Source: Galdieria sulphuraria | Taxonomy: Eukaryota > Rhodophyta > Bangiophyceae > Galdieriales > Galdieriaceae | Length of the DNA: 64,000 bases | NCBI RefSeq assembly: GCF_000341285.1 | Contig: NW_005178461.1 | Location: 120,387 to 184,386, forward strand | Direction: 5' to 3' | Part shown: positions 1 through 10,916 of the stretch, one piece after another | How the letters are laid out: each line of letters opens with the position of its first letter | Numbering within the stretch: the first letter of the stretch is position 1 | Translations under genes and position numbers: made by a program | The notes under the pieces: generated by a model | What the model was told of the DNA's origin: nothing | Seen by the model: only the letters and a program-made list of their open reading frames with translations | Databases searched by the model: none

Positions 1-736
1 TGTGTATCAGATCACCCACATGAATGGCACCTTGTAATACAGTTCCTGTGAAAACAGTTCCATGTCCCTTTACTCCAAAACAATGATCAAAAGCAAATAG
101 AAACTTTCCTTCATGGCTTCTCTCGGGAATCGGTATATACTTCGCAATAGTACTTAGAAGCTCTTCCATTCCCCAAGGCTGCACATTTTCTGATATATGA
201 GGTTCCAGTTTCTCTCTTTGACTGGGATTAGCAGCAACGAACACATAAGGGGCATCCTTAAACTTTGTTTGTTGAAGTGCCTTGAAAGTTCTCTTCTTCA
301 TTAGAGCCATCTTTTGAGTGCGTTCATCGGGAGGAATCAAATCTATCTTGCTGAATACAATGATTGCTTTGTCAGTCACCAATTCTCCAACTACTATACA
401 TTCAGAAGTTTGCATTTGTATACCCTTTGTGACATCAATCACTAATAGTAAAGCATCTATAATCTTCGAACCTCCTAATACTGTCTTCAAGAGGGAAGCG
501 TGACCAGGACAGTCAACCAAAGTTATCTGTACTTGTTCAGAGGTTTCTTCTTTATCTTTTTGTAACATAAAAGCAGAAAATCCCAAGTCCAAGGTGATTC
601 CTCTTTCAGAACTCTGAGGATGCTTGTCTAAAGCAGCTGTCGATAGTATAGTGCTAATGGAACGAACCAAACTAGTTTTTCCACTATCCACGTGTCCCAA
701 AACACCAATATTTATATTTATAGTATTTTTATTCAT
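1..736 (-). CDS. EEFSEC: Selenocysteine-specific elongation factor (partial, 3' end off window)
   Basis: The reading frame starts at an ATG at 736 and runs off the left edge, giving about 245 N-terminal residues. Translation GTPase motifs are clear: a P-loop GHVDSGKT near residue 14, the EEFSEC-type switch region ERGITLDLGF near residue 50, DCPGHAS near residue 82, and SKIDL in place of NKxD. The wording ERGITLDLGFSAF separates eEFSec from eEF1A and EF-Tu. The family carries Sec-tRNA to UGA codons recoded by SECIS elements in the cytosol. The C-terminal SECIS-complex-binding domain lies outside the window, so completeness cannot be judged. It is divergent from the HisC gene across about 277 bp. 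Identity is confident; the existence of selenoproteins in this organism is inferred from it. Confidence 0.88.
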   Translation of the reverse strand, partial: MNKNTININIGVLGHVDSGKTSLVRSISTILSTAALDKHPQSSERGITLDLGFSAFMLQKDKEETSEQVQITLVDCPGHASLLKTVLGGSKIIDALLLVIDVTKGIQMQTSECIVVGELVTDKAIIVFSKIDLIPPDERTQKMALMKKRTFKALQQTKFKDAPYVFVAANPSQREKLEPHISENVQPWGMEELLSTIAKYIPIPERSHEGKFLFAFDHCFGVKGHGTVFTGTVLQGAIHVGDLIH

Positions 737-1013
737 TCCTGAACGAGTCTTCCTGTTCAAGTCTTCAGACTTGCAGTTGAATCATTGTTGACGAATTTTT
801 ACATGGCTTGGTTAGATTGTCGAGAGCTGTCGTTCTTATACAGTCATCAGTTTATTGGGTATCGTGGACAATCCCGACAGTTGAAATCAACTTGTTAGTA
901 TTTTTTGTTATTTTGTGTCGTTAGGATAACGTTGTTATTTAGGTAGGTTTGTTGGATGCTTCGAAACAGTCATACGCCGTCATAAGTTGTCAAAGTCGAG
1001 TTATTCGCTTCGA
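737..1013. promoter_or_regulatory. Bidirectional spacer EEFSEC/HisC with a short upstream ORF
   Basis: This 277-bp gap separates the ATG of EEFSEC (minus) from the ATG of the aminotransferase (plus) and must hold both promoters. A 10-codon upstream ORF lies at 956-985 on the plus strand (ATG to TAA), out of frame with and 28 bp before the HisC ATG, so it could dampen HisC translation if it is in the 5' UTR. No clear TATA box or repeat was seen. The transcription start is unknown. Confidence 0.4.
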
Positions 1014-2351
1014 ATGGAAGAACAGAATAGAATTCCAGATGAACCTGAACTTCCGCCTTTTCTTGATGAAGAACAGGCGAAGAGATATGGTTACGTGATG
1101 CCCTCTGATCCTGAAGATGATTTGGAAATTAGAATGAATGCGAAATATAAGGATCCTGAGGAGTCTTTGCCTCTCCACTATTCAGCTTTAGGAGGCATTA
1201 GGCGACCTGCCCGCCATCCTTTTGGTAAAGCTGCTAGATATTCCTCTTATGATGAAGTTCGGGAAGAAGTTTTAAGAATGGAGCCCTATGTTCCGATATA
1301 TCCAACGGAAGTGATTGCTGAAAAGATTGGAAAGCGAGTAGACGACATAGTCAAGTTGGATGCTAATGAGAATCCTTATGGACCTGCACCTTCAGTATTC
1401 AAAGTCTTATCGAACGCTTCATATCTTCATTTGTATCCAGATCCTGAGTCACGCTTCCTGAGGAAGAAGATTGCAGAATATGTTGGAGTTCATGAAGAAC
1501 AGATTATTACAGGCGCAGGTGCTGATGATTTGATTGATATGATTTTCCGTCTGTTTATATGTCCTGGAGTGGGAGATTCGATAGTTATATTTCCGCCAAC
1601 TTTTGGAATGTATAAATTTGATGCTGATCTTTATGAGGCACATGTCTTTTATGCTTGGCGTGAAGATTCAACTATTCAGAAATTGCCAATAGATAGAGTA
1701 AAGGGTTTGTTTGAACCAGAGACTTTGGGACCTTTTCCAAAGATTGCTTTTATTGCGTCTCCCAATAATCCTGACGGTTCTGTTGTTTCGGATGATGATT
1801 TGAAAGAATTGTTAGACTTGCCTATGACAGTTGTTTTGGATGAAGCTTATTTTGAGTTTTCAGGAAAGACTCACGTGGATTGGTTGAAAGACTACGACAA
1901 TTTGATAATCTTACGTACCTTTTCTAAATGGGCAGGTTTAGCTGGACTTCGACTCGGTTATGGTATTTTCCCTGAAAGTATTGTGAGTCAAGTATGGAAG
2001 ATAAAGCAGCCTTATAATGTTAATGTAGCTGCTCAATTAGCGGGAATAGCAACGTTGGAGGAGAAGGATTTGATGCTTCAACGAGTGGAAAAGATAAAGT
2101 TGGAACGTGAAAGATTTTATCAACGTATTTCTTCTTATCAATCTTGGCTCATTCCTTATCCATCAGAAGCCAACTTTGTTCTATGTCAAGTTAAAGGTGG
2201 AAGAAATGCTCGGGACATTTATAACAAGTTGATGAAAAGAGGAATATTGATTCGATATTATGATACGAAGGCACTTTCTAACTGTATTCGCATTTCTATG
2301 GGAACTCCACAACAAATGGATATTTTATATGATGCATTGGATACTTTATAA
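1014..2351 (+). CDS. hisC: Histidinol-phosphate aminotransferase
   Basis: A single-exon frame of 445 residues. It is a PLP fold-type I aminotransferase that converts imidazole-acetol phosphate and glutamate to histidinol phosphate in histidine synthesis. Visible motifs are LDANENPYGP near residue 118, the SPNNPDG loop, VLDEAYFEF, and the PLP-lysine motif RTFSKWAGLAGLRLGYG near residue 307. The C-terminal arginine region (SNCIRISMG) is present. The N-terminus carries roughly 90 acidic, proline-containing residues before the enzyme core, so the protein is longer than the usual 350 or so. That extension does not look like a classic transit peptide, although the enzyme is plastidial in plants. 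The start is the first in-frame ATG after an upstream stop at 927-929. An unseen upstream exon remains possible. Confidence 0.9.
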   Translation: MEEQNRIPDEPELPPFLDEEQAKRYGYVMPSDPEDDLEIRMNAKYKDPEESLPLHYSALGGIRRPARHPFGKAARYSSYDEVREEVLRMEPYVPIYPTEVIAEKIGKRVDDIVKLDANENPYGPAPSVFKVLSNASYLHLYPDPESRFLRKKIAEYVGVHEEQIITGAGADDLIDMIFRLFICPGVGDSIVIFPPTFGMYKFDADLYEAHVFYAWREDSTIQKLPIDRVKGLFEPETLGPFPKIAFIASPNNPDGSVVSDDDLKELLDLPMTVVLDEAYFEFSGKTHVDWLKDYDNLIILRTFSKWAGLAGLRLGYGIFPESIVSQVWKIKQPYNVNVAAQLAGIATLEEKDLMLQRVEKIKLERERFYQRISSYQSWLIPYPSEANFVLCQVKGGRNARDIYNKLMKRGILIRYYDTKALSNCIRISMGTPQQMDILYDALDTL

Positions 2352-2410
2352 AGTTGCTATAAGTAAATGGAGAATATTCTTTTTGCATAGTTTTTGTGGG
2401 TGGTAGAGAA

Positions 2411-2823
2411 ATGAGATTGCTAACTTACAACTTTTTACAGTGTCCAAAGACCAAAACTTTTCCGTTAATATTGGAACCTACACAAGTAGAAACTATAGAA
2501 ACTGAATATAATAAGGAATTCATCCTACGCATGATACCTAGATTGGATTGGAACCTGGTTCGACAAGTTAGTAGACAGTTTGCGTTTGGTGAACTACCAC
2601 AAGTAGCTCCCAAAGAAAGCACAGAAGATGAAGAAACTTTCCGATTACTTCATAAAATGTTATTGGAGGTACGTTTCTATTCTCAGCTACTATCCAAGTT
2701 TCAATTATTCAACCATAAAAGACTCATATCAAGGAAGGAGTGCTGAAAAGTCAAGATGGAACTATCTATCCCATAAAAGATGGTATTCCTAATATGCTCA
2801 TAACACAAGTAAACGATGAGTGA
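2411..2823 (+). CDS. TRM112: TRM112-like methyltransferase activator subunit
   Basis: Two exons (2411-2668 and 2734-2823) with a 65-bp GTACGT...AAG intron, giving 115 residues. TRM112 is the small zinc-binding partner that activates several methyltransferases acting on tRNA, 18S rRNA and release factor eRF1. The start MRLLTYNFLQC is the family signature, followed by MIPRLDW and a C-terminal YPIKDGIPNML motif, which is the usual end of the fold. The Cys pair that binds zinc in many homologues is only partly visible here: CPKTK near the N-terminus remains, while the C-terminal segment reads KSQDG where CPxSG is common. It lies 59 bp downstream of HisC on the same strand and converges with the proteasome gene. 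Confidence 0.85.
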
Positions 2824-2883
2824 GCAAGCCGTTGTTTATTTCTTCAGAGAATAAAATCACACAACATTTTCCTAAAACTTCTT

Positions 2884-3776
<893 letters not shown>

Positions 3777-4808
3777 ATGTTTGGATCCGTTGCTGCTACA
3801 CAAACAACCAGTATGGGACCCTTTTCGACTAGTAGTTTATTTACAAGCCCTAATAGTACTGCCAATCTACCCAGTACAGGATGGTCACAACCAACTTACA
3901 ATAATAGTTTCGGTATGACACAAAACATACAGCCAAACCCACCCACTCTTGGAACTAGCAACTTTCCCTCAGTTTCTGGTGGACAAAACTATGCAACCAG
4001 CTACCCAATCAACTCATTGAATCAGTTACCAGATATACAACAAATGAAAGAAGCTTTCAACCTACAAAGTTCTTCTTGTCGCTTTCGATATATATTTTAT
4101 AACGCTTCCACCATGGCTGCCACAGTGGCCCAACAAGTACCTCAAGGAATGGACTCCACTTTATGGGAACAGATTCAAAGGAATAACCCAGATCCTAGTC
4201 GCCTGGTACCTGTTCAGCTTTCCGGTTTTGATGAATTGCAAACCCGTATACAACAACAGAGTACAAGGGTGCAAGAACACCTGCAAGCCTTGACGGGAAT
4301 TGAAAATATTTTGTCCGAATGTTCGGATATAGAAAGGACACAATGTGCACTAAAATTGGCAGAATTCCGTAATCGATATTACACGTTATTTCGTAGGTTG
4401 GTACAATTCATCGGACGAGTTTGGTGTTTATTATCCCGGGGGCGGGCTCTTAGAATCGAAGAAAATCAGATGAAGGATGCTTTGGAAGCGCTGCAGAGAC
4501 GCGTAAGTTCTCCAGGTGAGCTTCACGATAAATTGGCGGATTTGATTGAGCTCTTCAGAACCAATATTTCTCTTCAAAAGTTTAACGTAAGACAGTTTTT
4601 TCCCGAAACAAGAATTTTTCTCAATGTGTTCTAGGAGCTACATAAACAGACGTCACTGAGAAAAGAGTCATTAGAGCGTATATATAGAGTGATAAGTAAA
4701 CAACAAGAAGGATTGGATCTTTTGCTTCAAGTTTCCTATCAGTTGGAGAGTGATTTGAATATACTCGCCGATGGCTTGAAGTCTTTGGTCTCCAATGCAA
4801 TGGCATGA
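3777..4808 (+). CDS. NUP54: Nucleoporin NUP54
   Basis: Two exons (3777-4586 and 4635-4808) with a 48-bp GTAAGA...CTAG intron, giving 327 residues. NUP54 is a central-channel nucleoporin of the NUP62 complex. Residues 1-90 are Ser/Thr/Asn/Gln-rich and low in complexity with only two FG dipeptides, so the FG domain is short and sparse. The conserved core begins with FRYIFYN, followed by LWEQIQRNNPD and LVPVQLSGFDELQ, which match the family closely. The rest is helical coiled coil, as expected for assembly with NUP58 and NUP62. The C-terminal exon continues the heptad pattern to a natural stop. Confidence 0.9.
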
Positions 4809-4957
4809 TTCCATCGATTCGTTCTTCCGTTGTGAATCTCCAGAAATTGTTACAATTTGCCCCGTTGTCGGGACACAACTCAAGAGGTGCAATAATCATC
4901 GGGTGATTGAATTTGCTATCTCGTTGTGACTGCCGTTGTTTGTCCGTTGATACTAGA

Positions 4958-6789
4958 ATGGAGAATATGCAACTTAATGGTGATGCTAAACATAGAAAAG
5001 CAGGTCGAACTTTGAGTTCAGCAGTAAGTGTTACAGTTGCAGACTTGTCTCCTCTTCACCGTGCTAGACTTGAATATTTCCCACGCTTGCCGCCGGTAGG
5101 TGTCTACCTAATTCGATTTTTTGGAATAAGAGCCATATATATATATATATATGTTGCGTAGATATTGAAAGGTGCTTTTGGATGGAGAGAGGGAGAACCT
5201 ACTGATTTTGCTGATGACGCCGAAGAAATTAAGAGATATTTTCCTAACCTATATGGACAACCTTCAGTGTTTATAGTACCGAATCGTGGAGGTCCGGTAA
5301 CCACTGGGAAAACTTTAAGAGTAGGAGTTGTATTATCCGGAGGTCCAGCACCTGGTGGACATAACGTTATATCCGGACTATTCGACTACCTGTATAACCG
5401 AAATAGAGACTCCGTTCTATTTGGTTTTTTGAACGGTCCAAGCGGTATTATTAAGAACAATTATGTTCAACTGGACGAAGAGAGGATTTATCCATATAGA
5501 AATCAAGGAGGATTTCATATCATTGGTTCGGACAGAACAAAGATTGAGACCCCAGAGCAGTTCCAGAAGGTGGACGAAACTGTAAGAAGTTTGGATTTGG
5601 ATGGTTTGGTTGTCATCGGTGGAGATGATTCCAATACGAATGCAGCTATTCTAGCAGAACATTTTGTAGCTCAGAAAATGAAGACCAGAGTTATTGGTGT
5701 TCCAAAGACCATAGATGGAGACTTGAGGAATGCTTTTGTGGAAACTTCTTTTGGTTTTGATACTGCCGTCAAAGTGTATTCAGAGGTATGTCGATCGAGA
5801 TATGTTATAGAGACAAATGATAATCGAAATATATGTTTCAGTTGGTTTCCAATCTGGGATACGATGCCATATCGGCTAAAAAGTCATGGCATTTTTGCCG
5901 TTTGATGGGAAGGTCGGCATCACACATTACTTTGGAAGTAGCATTACAAACTCATCCTAATATGGCACTGATTGGGGAAGAGGTGATGGAAAAGAAACAG
6001 ACTTTAACACAAGTGACCAAGTCTATTGCTGACCTTATAGTCGAACGTGCGGAAATGGGTAAAAGCTTTGGTGTAGTTCTTTTACCAGAAGGCTTGGTTG
6101 AATTTATGCCTGACGTGGACAAGTTAATTCTCGAACTCAACGAAATTCTCGCAGGAGGTCATTTGGAGGAAGACCAGATCATTCCAAAATTAACCGAGCA
6201 GTCTAGATATTTGTTTCGTTCACTGCCGCCCTTGATAGCGAAGCAATTGACGCTCGACAGGGATCCTCACGGAAATGTTCAAGTTAGCAAGATTGAGTCG
6301 GAACGTCTTTTGATACAAATGGTCTCAGACGAACTAAAGGAAAGGAAGAAGGCTGGTCTTGCAGGCTGTTCATTTTCTCCGATTCCTCATTTCTTTGGTT
6401 ATGAAGGACGATGTTCTCTTCCTTCAAACTTTGATTGTAATTATTGTTATACTTTGGGACATACAGCTGGAGCTTTGATCGAAGGTGGTCGTACCGGTCT
6501 TGTTGCAACGGTACGTCATTTGACGAAACCACCTGAACAGTGGGAAGTAGGAGGTTATCCTCTTACTGTCATGATGGACATCGAGAGGAGAAAAGGAAAG
6601 AATGTTCCTGTCATAAAGAAGGCTTTGGTTGATTTGAAGGGCGAGGCATTTCGTATATTTTCCGAACAGCGTGACTCGTGGCGTCTGGCAGAAGATTATC
6701 GTTGTCCGGGACCTATTCAGCATTTCGGTCCGATGGCAGATTCGATCAATTTCACTTTAATGTCGGAAGCAAGAGATAGTGTTGCATAA
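4958..6789 (+). CDS. PFP: Pyrophosphate-dependent 6-phosphofructokinase
   Basis: Three exons (4958-5095, 5162-5785, 5842-6789) give 569 residues. The enzyme interconverts fructose-6-phosphate and fructose-1,6-bisphosphate with pyrophosphate as phosphoryl donor, in the cytosol. Evidence: VLSGGPAPGGHN in the nucleotide/PPi site, the GGDDSNTNA motif near residue 202 where the second Asp selects PPi over ATP, the catalytic PKTIDGDL motif, and MGRSASHITLE for sugar-phosphate binding. Length and motifs match the long group II enzymes of plants and parasites (plant PFP-like). All catalytic residues that I can recognise are intact. The first intron contains a (TA)n run. The first in-frame ATG was chosen after rejecting a non-ATG start further upstream. 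Confidence 0.92.
5135..5152. repeat. (TA)n microsatellite in PFP intron 1
   Basis: An 18-bp alternating TA run in the first intron of the phosphofructokinase gene, just upstream of the acceptor. A similar run sits in an intron of the Lon gene at about 17819-17843. Confidence 0.85.
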
Positions 6790-6895
6790 TCGTCTCACTA
6801 TTTTGATAGATTGGAAAATAAAGTCTTGTCTGTCAGTGAATGCAAAAATTTCATTCGTCAGATACCCTTTACACAATTCATATCTTATACTAATA

Positions 6896-7969
6896 TCAAC
6901 CAAATGGACCACCCACTAGAGTTTCGGGGTCTTTTGCTACATCACCAAATAACGCATTCATATCGGATACTTTCAACTCATCGATGTCACGTATAATCAT
7001 GTCCGCAACTTTCAGGTCATAAGCTTTGTATCTTCCTAACAACGCAACTGCTTTACTTGTGACATCATGAGCTGCTACCATTACTCTCGGTGTGTTGTCA
7101 AAAACGACACAAAAACGTGGGGCACGTTGTATTCGGGAAGTGGCAAGTAACAATTCCTGTTGTAGGTTTTCACATTCTTCTCGATTGACACAAGTCTCAA
7201 TAACTGATGTCAATTCCCATTGTTGTATCATTTCATCAGCAATAGTTTGATCCAAGCCAGTTGTTATGGCAATCGGTATGTGATATTTGCTCAATTGTTC
7301 CAACCACGACTTGACTCCTGGACGTAAACACAACTGCTGCTTGGTTTTTATAATCTCGAAAAATATTTCTGCTTGACGAAACGAATATTTGTTGATATCT
7401 CCCCAATCTTTACTCCAGAATAGGCGTCGTTCGATGATCTTTTCTCTTGGCATAGTCTCCGTGAAAGATAAATCTTCTGCAGTTACAGGCTCCAACTGGA
7501 ATTCTTGACTCACTTGGTTCCAAGCTTCCAACTCTACTTCAAAAGCGTTGCTCATAAAACCCTCTAAAGTCATAATAGCACCGAACTCTTCAACGGGCTC
7601 GTTACGATAGTATAATCGTTTCAAGTAGTCAGGGGTATAGAACGAATTGAGTTCTTCAACCAATACTTGCCAAGGTGTATTGCGCTGAAAAGCGTTTCTT
7701 TTTCTGCTTGACCAAGTATCATACTTATCTTCAACGGGAATATCTTTGTCCTCGTTCTTGGGATCTAACTGGTCGTCTAAATCTTGTGGTTCATCGGCAG
7801 AAAAGACACAAGTTGTTATAGGCAAATCTTGTCGTAACCAGTAACTCTTTTGCTGATAACACCGTTTGTTTGGGGGTCCCCAAAAAGTAGTTGATAGTCT
7901 ACTGACCGAGTAGTGAAGACAAGAGGATTTCACTACCATAATCCATGAAACTATCCAAGCAGCCATCAT
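6896..7969 (-). CDS. Plant-type HAD-like protein, probably plastidial, missing the catalytic Asp
   Basis: A single-exon frame of 357 residues from the first of two tandem ATGs. The N-terminal 60 residues are basic and Ser/aromatic-rich with FW motifs, as expected for a red-algal plastid transit peptide, but the cleavage site is not determinable. Residues 128-345 follow the HAD phosphatase layout: a motif I region reading FGAIMTLEGFM near residue 131, a helical cap, motif II IAITTGLDQT, and a late VVFDNTPRVMVAAHD motif, then DMIIRDIDEL. It resembles chloroplast HAD proteins of plants in which motif I reads LEWEG rather than DxDG. Here the nucleophile Asp is also absent (MTLEG). Whether it is a phosphatase or a non-catalytic protein is open. 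It is tandem with the EEP gene, 42 bp apart. Confidence 0.65.
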   Translation of the reverse strand: MMAAWIVSWIMVVKSSCLHYSVSRLSTTFWGPPNKRCYQQKSYWLRQDLPITTCVFSADEPQDLDDQLDPKNEDKDIPVEDKYDTWSSRKRNAFQRNTPWQVLVEELNSFYTPDYLKRLYYRNEPVEEFGAIMTLEGFMSNAFEVELEAWNQVSQEFQLEPVTAEDLSFTETMPREKIIERRLFWSKDWGDINKYSFRQAEIFFEIIKTKQQLCLRPGVKSWLEQLSKYHIPIAITTGLDQTIADEMIQQWELTSVIETCVNREECENLQQELLLATSRIQRAPRFCVVFDNTPRVMVAAHDVTSKAVALLGRYKAYDLKVADMIIRDIDELKVSDMNALFGDVAKDPETLVGGPFG

Positions 7970-8011
7970 AAACTCCAATCACGTCAACGCCATTAAACTT
8001 TATTGGAGGAA

Positions 8012-8971
8012 TCATTTGGGGGTAACAGACAAGTCCGTGACAATATCCCAATGATCAGACGGATATTCTTGATTAGGTATCCACAGTGCATTAAGTTCAG
8101 CATGAATCAGTGGGGGAAGTAAACATGATTCACAATCGATTGAAAATTGACTGCTTGACTTGATGAAAATATAATCCTGCATTCGAATCTGATATTCTTC
8201 TCCTTGTCTCTTCTTATTTGAAGAGTACAAAATGGGGTCGTCTATCTGCATTTGCTGGTATATCCACTGGAAACCAAAGGACTGTAGCTTAGTTATGGTG
8301 GCTTCGTATGGTTCTGCGTTGAGATCACCACACAGTATCACGACCGCCTTTTCATTATCGATATTCCAGAGACTTAACGCATTCAAAAGAGCATCCACTT
8401 GTCTCAAACGTATCTCTCGATTGTCTCTTTTAGCCTTTAGATGGGTATTTATCACATGAAAAGTGAAAAGAGTTGACTCTGACCGGTGTTCAAAAGTTGC
8501 AAGACAAGCCACTTGCGACTCGGATTCTTCTACATATAGTGGAATTGCAACGGTAGATAGCAATCGAATCTTCTGAGGTCGATAAAAAATAGCAACACCA
8601 TCTCGCTTATGTTTCTTGGGAACGTATCCAGCAAGCTGCCAATGTTCAGACAACCTTTTACAAATAGACTGAATGCAAAAAAAGTCTCCACTTGATTTCA
8701 CCTCTTGTAAACATATTATGTCCGGAGCGGAATCGATGACTTGGTTTTCAAATAATTGCTCTCTATGCTCTACTGTCCAAGTATTCATATCCACTGTTTC
8801 AAATCCTTCCATGAAATCAGCTGAAAGAATGTTCCACTGCAGGAACCTCAGCTTTAGTGAATCAGTGCTTGCTAAACTACGAACCTTCCATCTTCTCTTA
8901 GTTCCAGTTATTCCAGAAGGAATATCAACAGAGGAGGTATTCTGATCACCTTTACTCTCTCCTATCATCAT
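8012..8971 (-). CDS. CCR4/nocturnin-type endonuclease-exonuclease-phosphatase protein
   Basis: A single-exon frame of 319 residues. The EEP (Mg-dependent exonuclease III-like) catalytic set is complete and in order: QWNIL, ICLQEV, RDGVAIFYR, INTHLKAK, CGDLNAEP, MQDYIF and PSDHWDI. The HLKAK and GDLNAEP wording is typical of the CCR4/nocturnin/Angel branch, whose members shorten poly(A) tails or remove the 2'-phosphate from NADP. No leucine-rich repeat region of CCR4 is present. The first 45 residues are hydrophilic with a basic patch (TKRRWKVRS). The exact substrate cannot be assigned from the sequence. Confidence 0.75.
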   Translation of the reverse strand: MMIGESKGDQNTSSVDIPSGITGTKRRWKVRSLASTDSLKLRFLQWNILSADFMEGFETVDMNTWTVEHREQLFENQVIDSAPDIICLQEVKSSGDFFCIQSICKRLSEHWQLAGYVPKKHKRDGVAIFYRPQKIRLLSTVAIPLYVEESESQVACLATFEHRSESTLFTFHVINTHLKAKRDNREIRLRQVDALLNALSLWNIDNEKAVVILCGDLNAEPYEATITKLQSFGFQWIYQQMQIDDPILYSSNKKRQGEEYQIRMQDYIFIKSSSQFSIDCESCLLPPLIHAELNALWIPNQEYPSDHWDIVTDLSVTPK

Positions 8972-9099
8972 CTTGTTGCAACCGATCCATCCATCGTTGC
9001 AATATAATCATTCTCTTCATTTCTCATTATATTTGGTTGCTTGGGTGGTTATTGGTTCGACGCCGTCGAAAGCACATCTTTGCCTATAAGACTTAGCAT

Positions 9100-9611
9100 A
9101 TGGATAACAAAACAGTGAAACGTGGATTTACAGTAAAAGATGTTCCAGCTGCTGATTTCATTGCAAGTTATGCTACTTTCTTGAAACGAACGGGAAGCGT
9201 GGAACTTCCGCCGTGGGTAGATTATGTGAAAACGAGTACGAGGAACGAATTGGCTCCTTATGATCCTGATTGGTTTTATGTAAGAATGGCCGCGTTAGCG
9301 CGTCAGATTTACACCCGGCCTGGTCGAGGTGTTGGTGCTTTTCGAAGAGTGTATGGTGGTCGAAAGAGAAGGGGTTCGAAGCCTAGTCATTTTGCGTTAG
9401 CTTCCGGTTCAGTCATCCGACACGCTCTTAGACAGTTGGAAAAGTTGGAAATCATCGAAAAGACAGAACAAGGGTAAGTTTTGTTTCAGTGAAGTGGTTG
9501 TTTGCTGAGCAACTACTTTTATGGTTCCTTTATGTTAGGGGTAGACGTCTCACTCGAAAAGGGAGACAAGAGTTAGATTTACAAGCTCAAAGAGTTTTGT
9601 CTGGTCAATAA
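9100..9611 (+). CDS. RPS19: 40S ribosomal protein eS19
   Basis: Two exons (9100-9473 and 9539-9611) with a 65-bp intron of phase 2, giving 148 residues. eS19 is a small-subunit head protein needed for 18S rRNA maturation. Visible hallmarks are VKDVPAADFI near the N-terminus, PPWVDYVKT, DWFYVRMAALARQIYTRPG, and the conserved SGSVIRHALRQLEKL helix. The second exon supplies GRRLTRKGRQELD, which is the family's C-terminal end. The length matches the family. Confidence 0.95.
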
Positions 9612-9841
9612 ACGACTTGGCGCTTTTTATCACACATTATCAAACCTCTTGAAGACGCCCCTTACAAGGACACTATAACGCTCATGAACAATGGGGCGCC
9701 AAAAATGACAAGAAAAAATGCCAAGGGCGTGCCTCCTCTCTTCTCAGTCCATCATTTTTCTTTGAAGAGAACAACATTTCCTTGTTCTCTTTGTTGATGA
9801 TTGTTTTGTGATGCCTACATTGCGTATCTATTTTAAGAAGA

Positions 9842-10496
9842 ATGACTGACAACAACGATGAAGTCGCGTTATTCTCATCGGTAATTTTCGAGTCATATGA
9901 GATATTGAGAATATTACAGTCACACGTTCATTATTTCCTAGGATAATGAAGACTTTCAACATTTCTTAGAAACTTATGTCGAGTTATTGGAAAAGTATGA
10001 ACAAAGATGTTTGGATTTGTTAGAAGAAAGCAATCAAGCAGCCAATGAGTTTGTGAATGAAGCAAAGCAGTCACCAATTTGGAAGATGTTGCAAGATATA
10101 CTCCAAGAACAACAGTCCAATTCCGATAGTTCGTTACAAGTTGATATGCAACAGTTTTCTGAAAGGTTGAAAAGTACTCTAATGGAACAATGGAACGTAC
10201 GTGGAATGCCACGAATAAGGCGAGAGAACCTTTCGAAAGAAAAAGTAATGCGGTTAAAAGAATGGTTCGATACACATATCCAACATCCTTATCCAACCGA
10301 AAGTGAGAAACAACAGCTTTGTCAAGAAACAGGAATGCAGATGCAACAGGTAAGCACCCACCCAAGTTTTCTAAGCTTGCAACTAAGCAGGTGAACGTGG
10401 AAGATTACCAACTGGTTTATTAATCAAAGAAAAAGAGGGTGGCGAAAAACAGACGTGAATAAAGAAGGTTGGCAAAGAGGAGAGACAAATAAATAA
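9842..10496 (+). CDS. TALE homeodomain transcription factor, KNOX-like
   Basis: Three exons (9842-9880, 9942-10349, 10404-10496) give 179 residues. The C-terminal half is a homeodomain of the three-amino-acid loop extension class: LKEWFDTHIQ, the diagnostic PYPT loop, and helix 3 ITNWFINQRKRGWRK, with the invariant W-F-x-N-x-R. The last intron interrupts helix 3 just before ITNW; the nearby CAG acceptor (10390) was rejected because it gives an early stop. The N-terminal region has DFQHFLETYVELLEKY, similar to the KNOX2 helix of plant KNOX proteins. No ELK domain is obvious. In green algae KNOX-BELL pairs switch on the diploid programme, so a role in life-cycle control is an inference here. 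Confidence 0.82.
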
Positions 10497-10916
10497 ATTT
10501 CCAAAACGAGCTCTGTTTGCACCTTGCGGCACGGAAAGTAGTCAAGTTCCTACAAACCGTTATTTTTGGGCAGTTTTCTCTAGCACTATTTTCAACGGGC
10601 CTGTATCAGACATACCAAAATAGTGACTGAGACAGGACGGGGAAAGTGCATTGTGGTTGCTTTCATATGGTGTGTCGCTTGTTCTGAAGTTTAAGCATTT
10701 TATTCACCGAGCTAAACACAGCGGCGAGGATTTTCCTCTTTTTGGGAATTCTCGTTTTGAAATTGCACAAAGTGGGTTAAGACCTTTTAAAACAACGATT
10801 GTAATGTTGTCTTTATGACAATACCAACATATGAGCATCATGCTAACGAAAACAAGCAAATCTGTAAACTATTTGAAACAACAAGTGCCAACACAACCTT
10901 AGGCTCACTTAGCAGT
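10497..10916. other. Convergent intergenic region, nothing recognised
   Basis: About 420 bp between the TALE gene stop and the proline-rich gene stop on the other strand. It should hold both 3' ends. I saw no reading frame, RNA gene or repeat of note. Confidence 0.5.
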
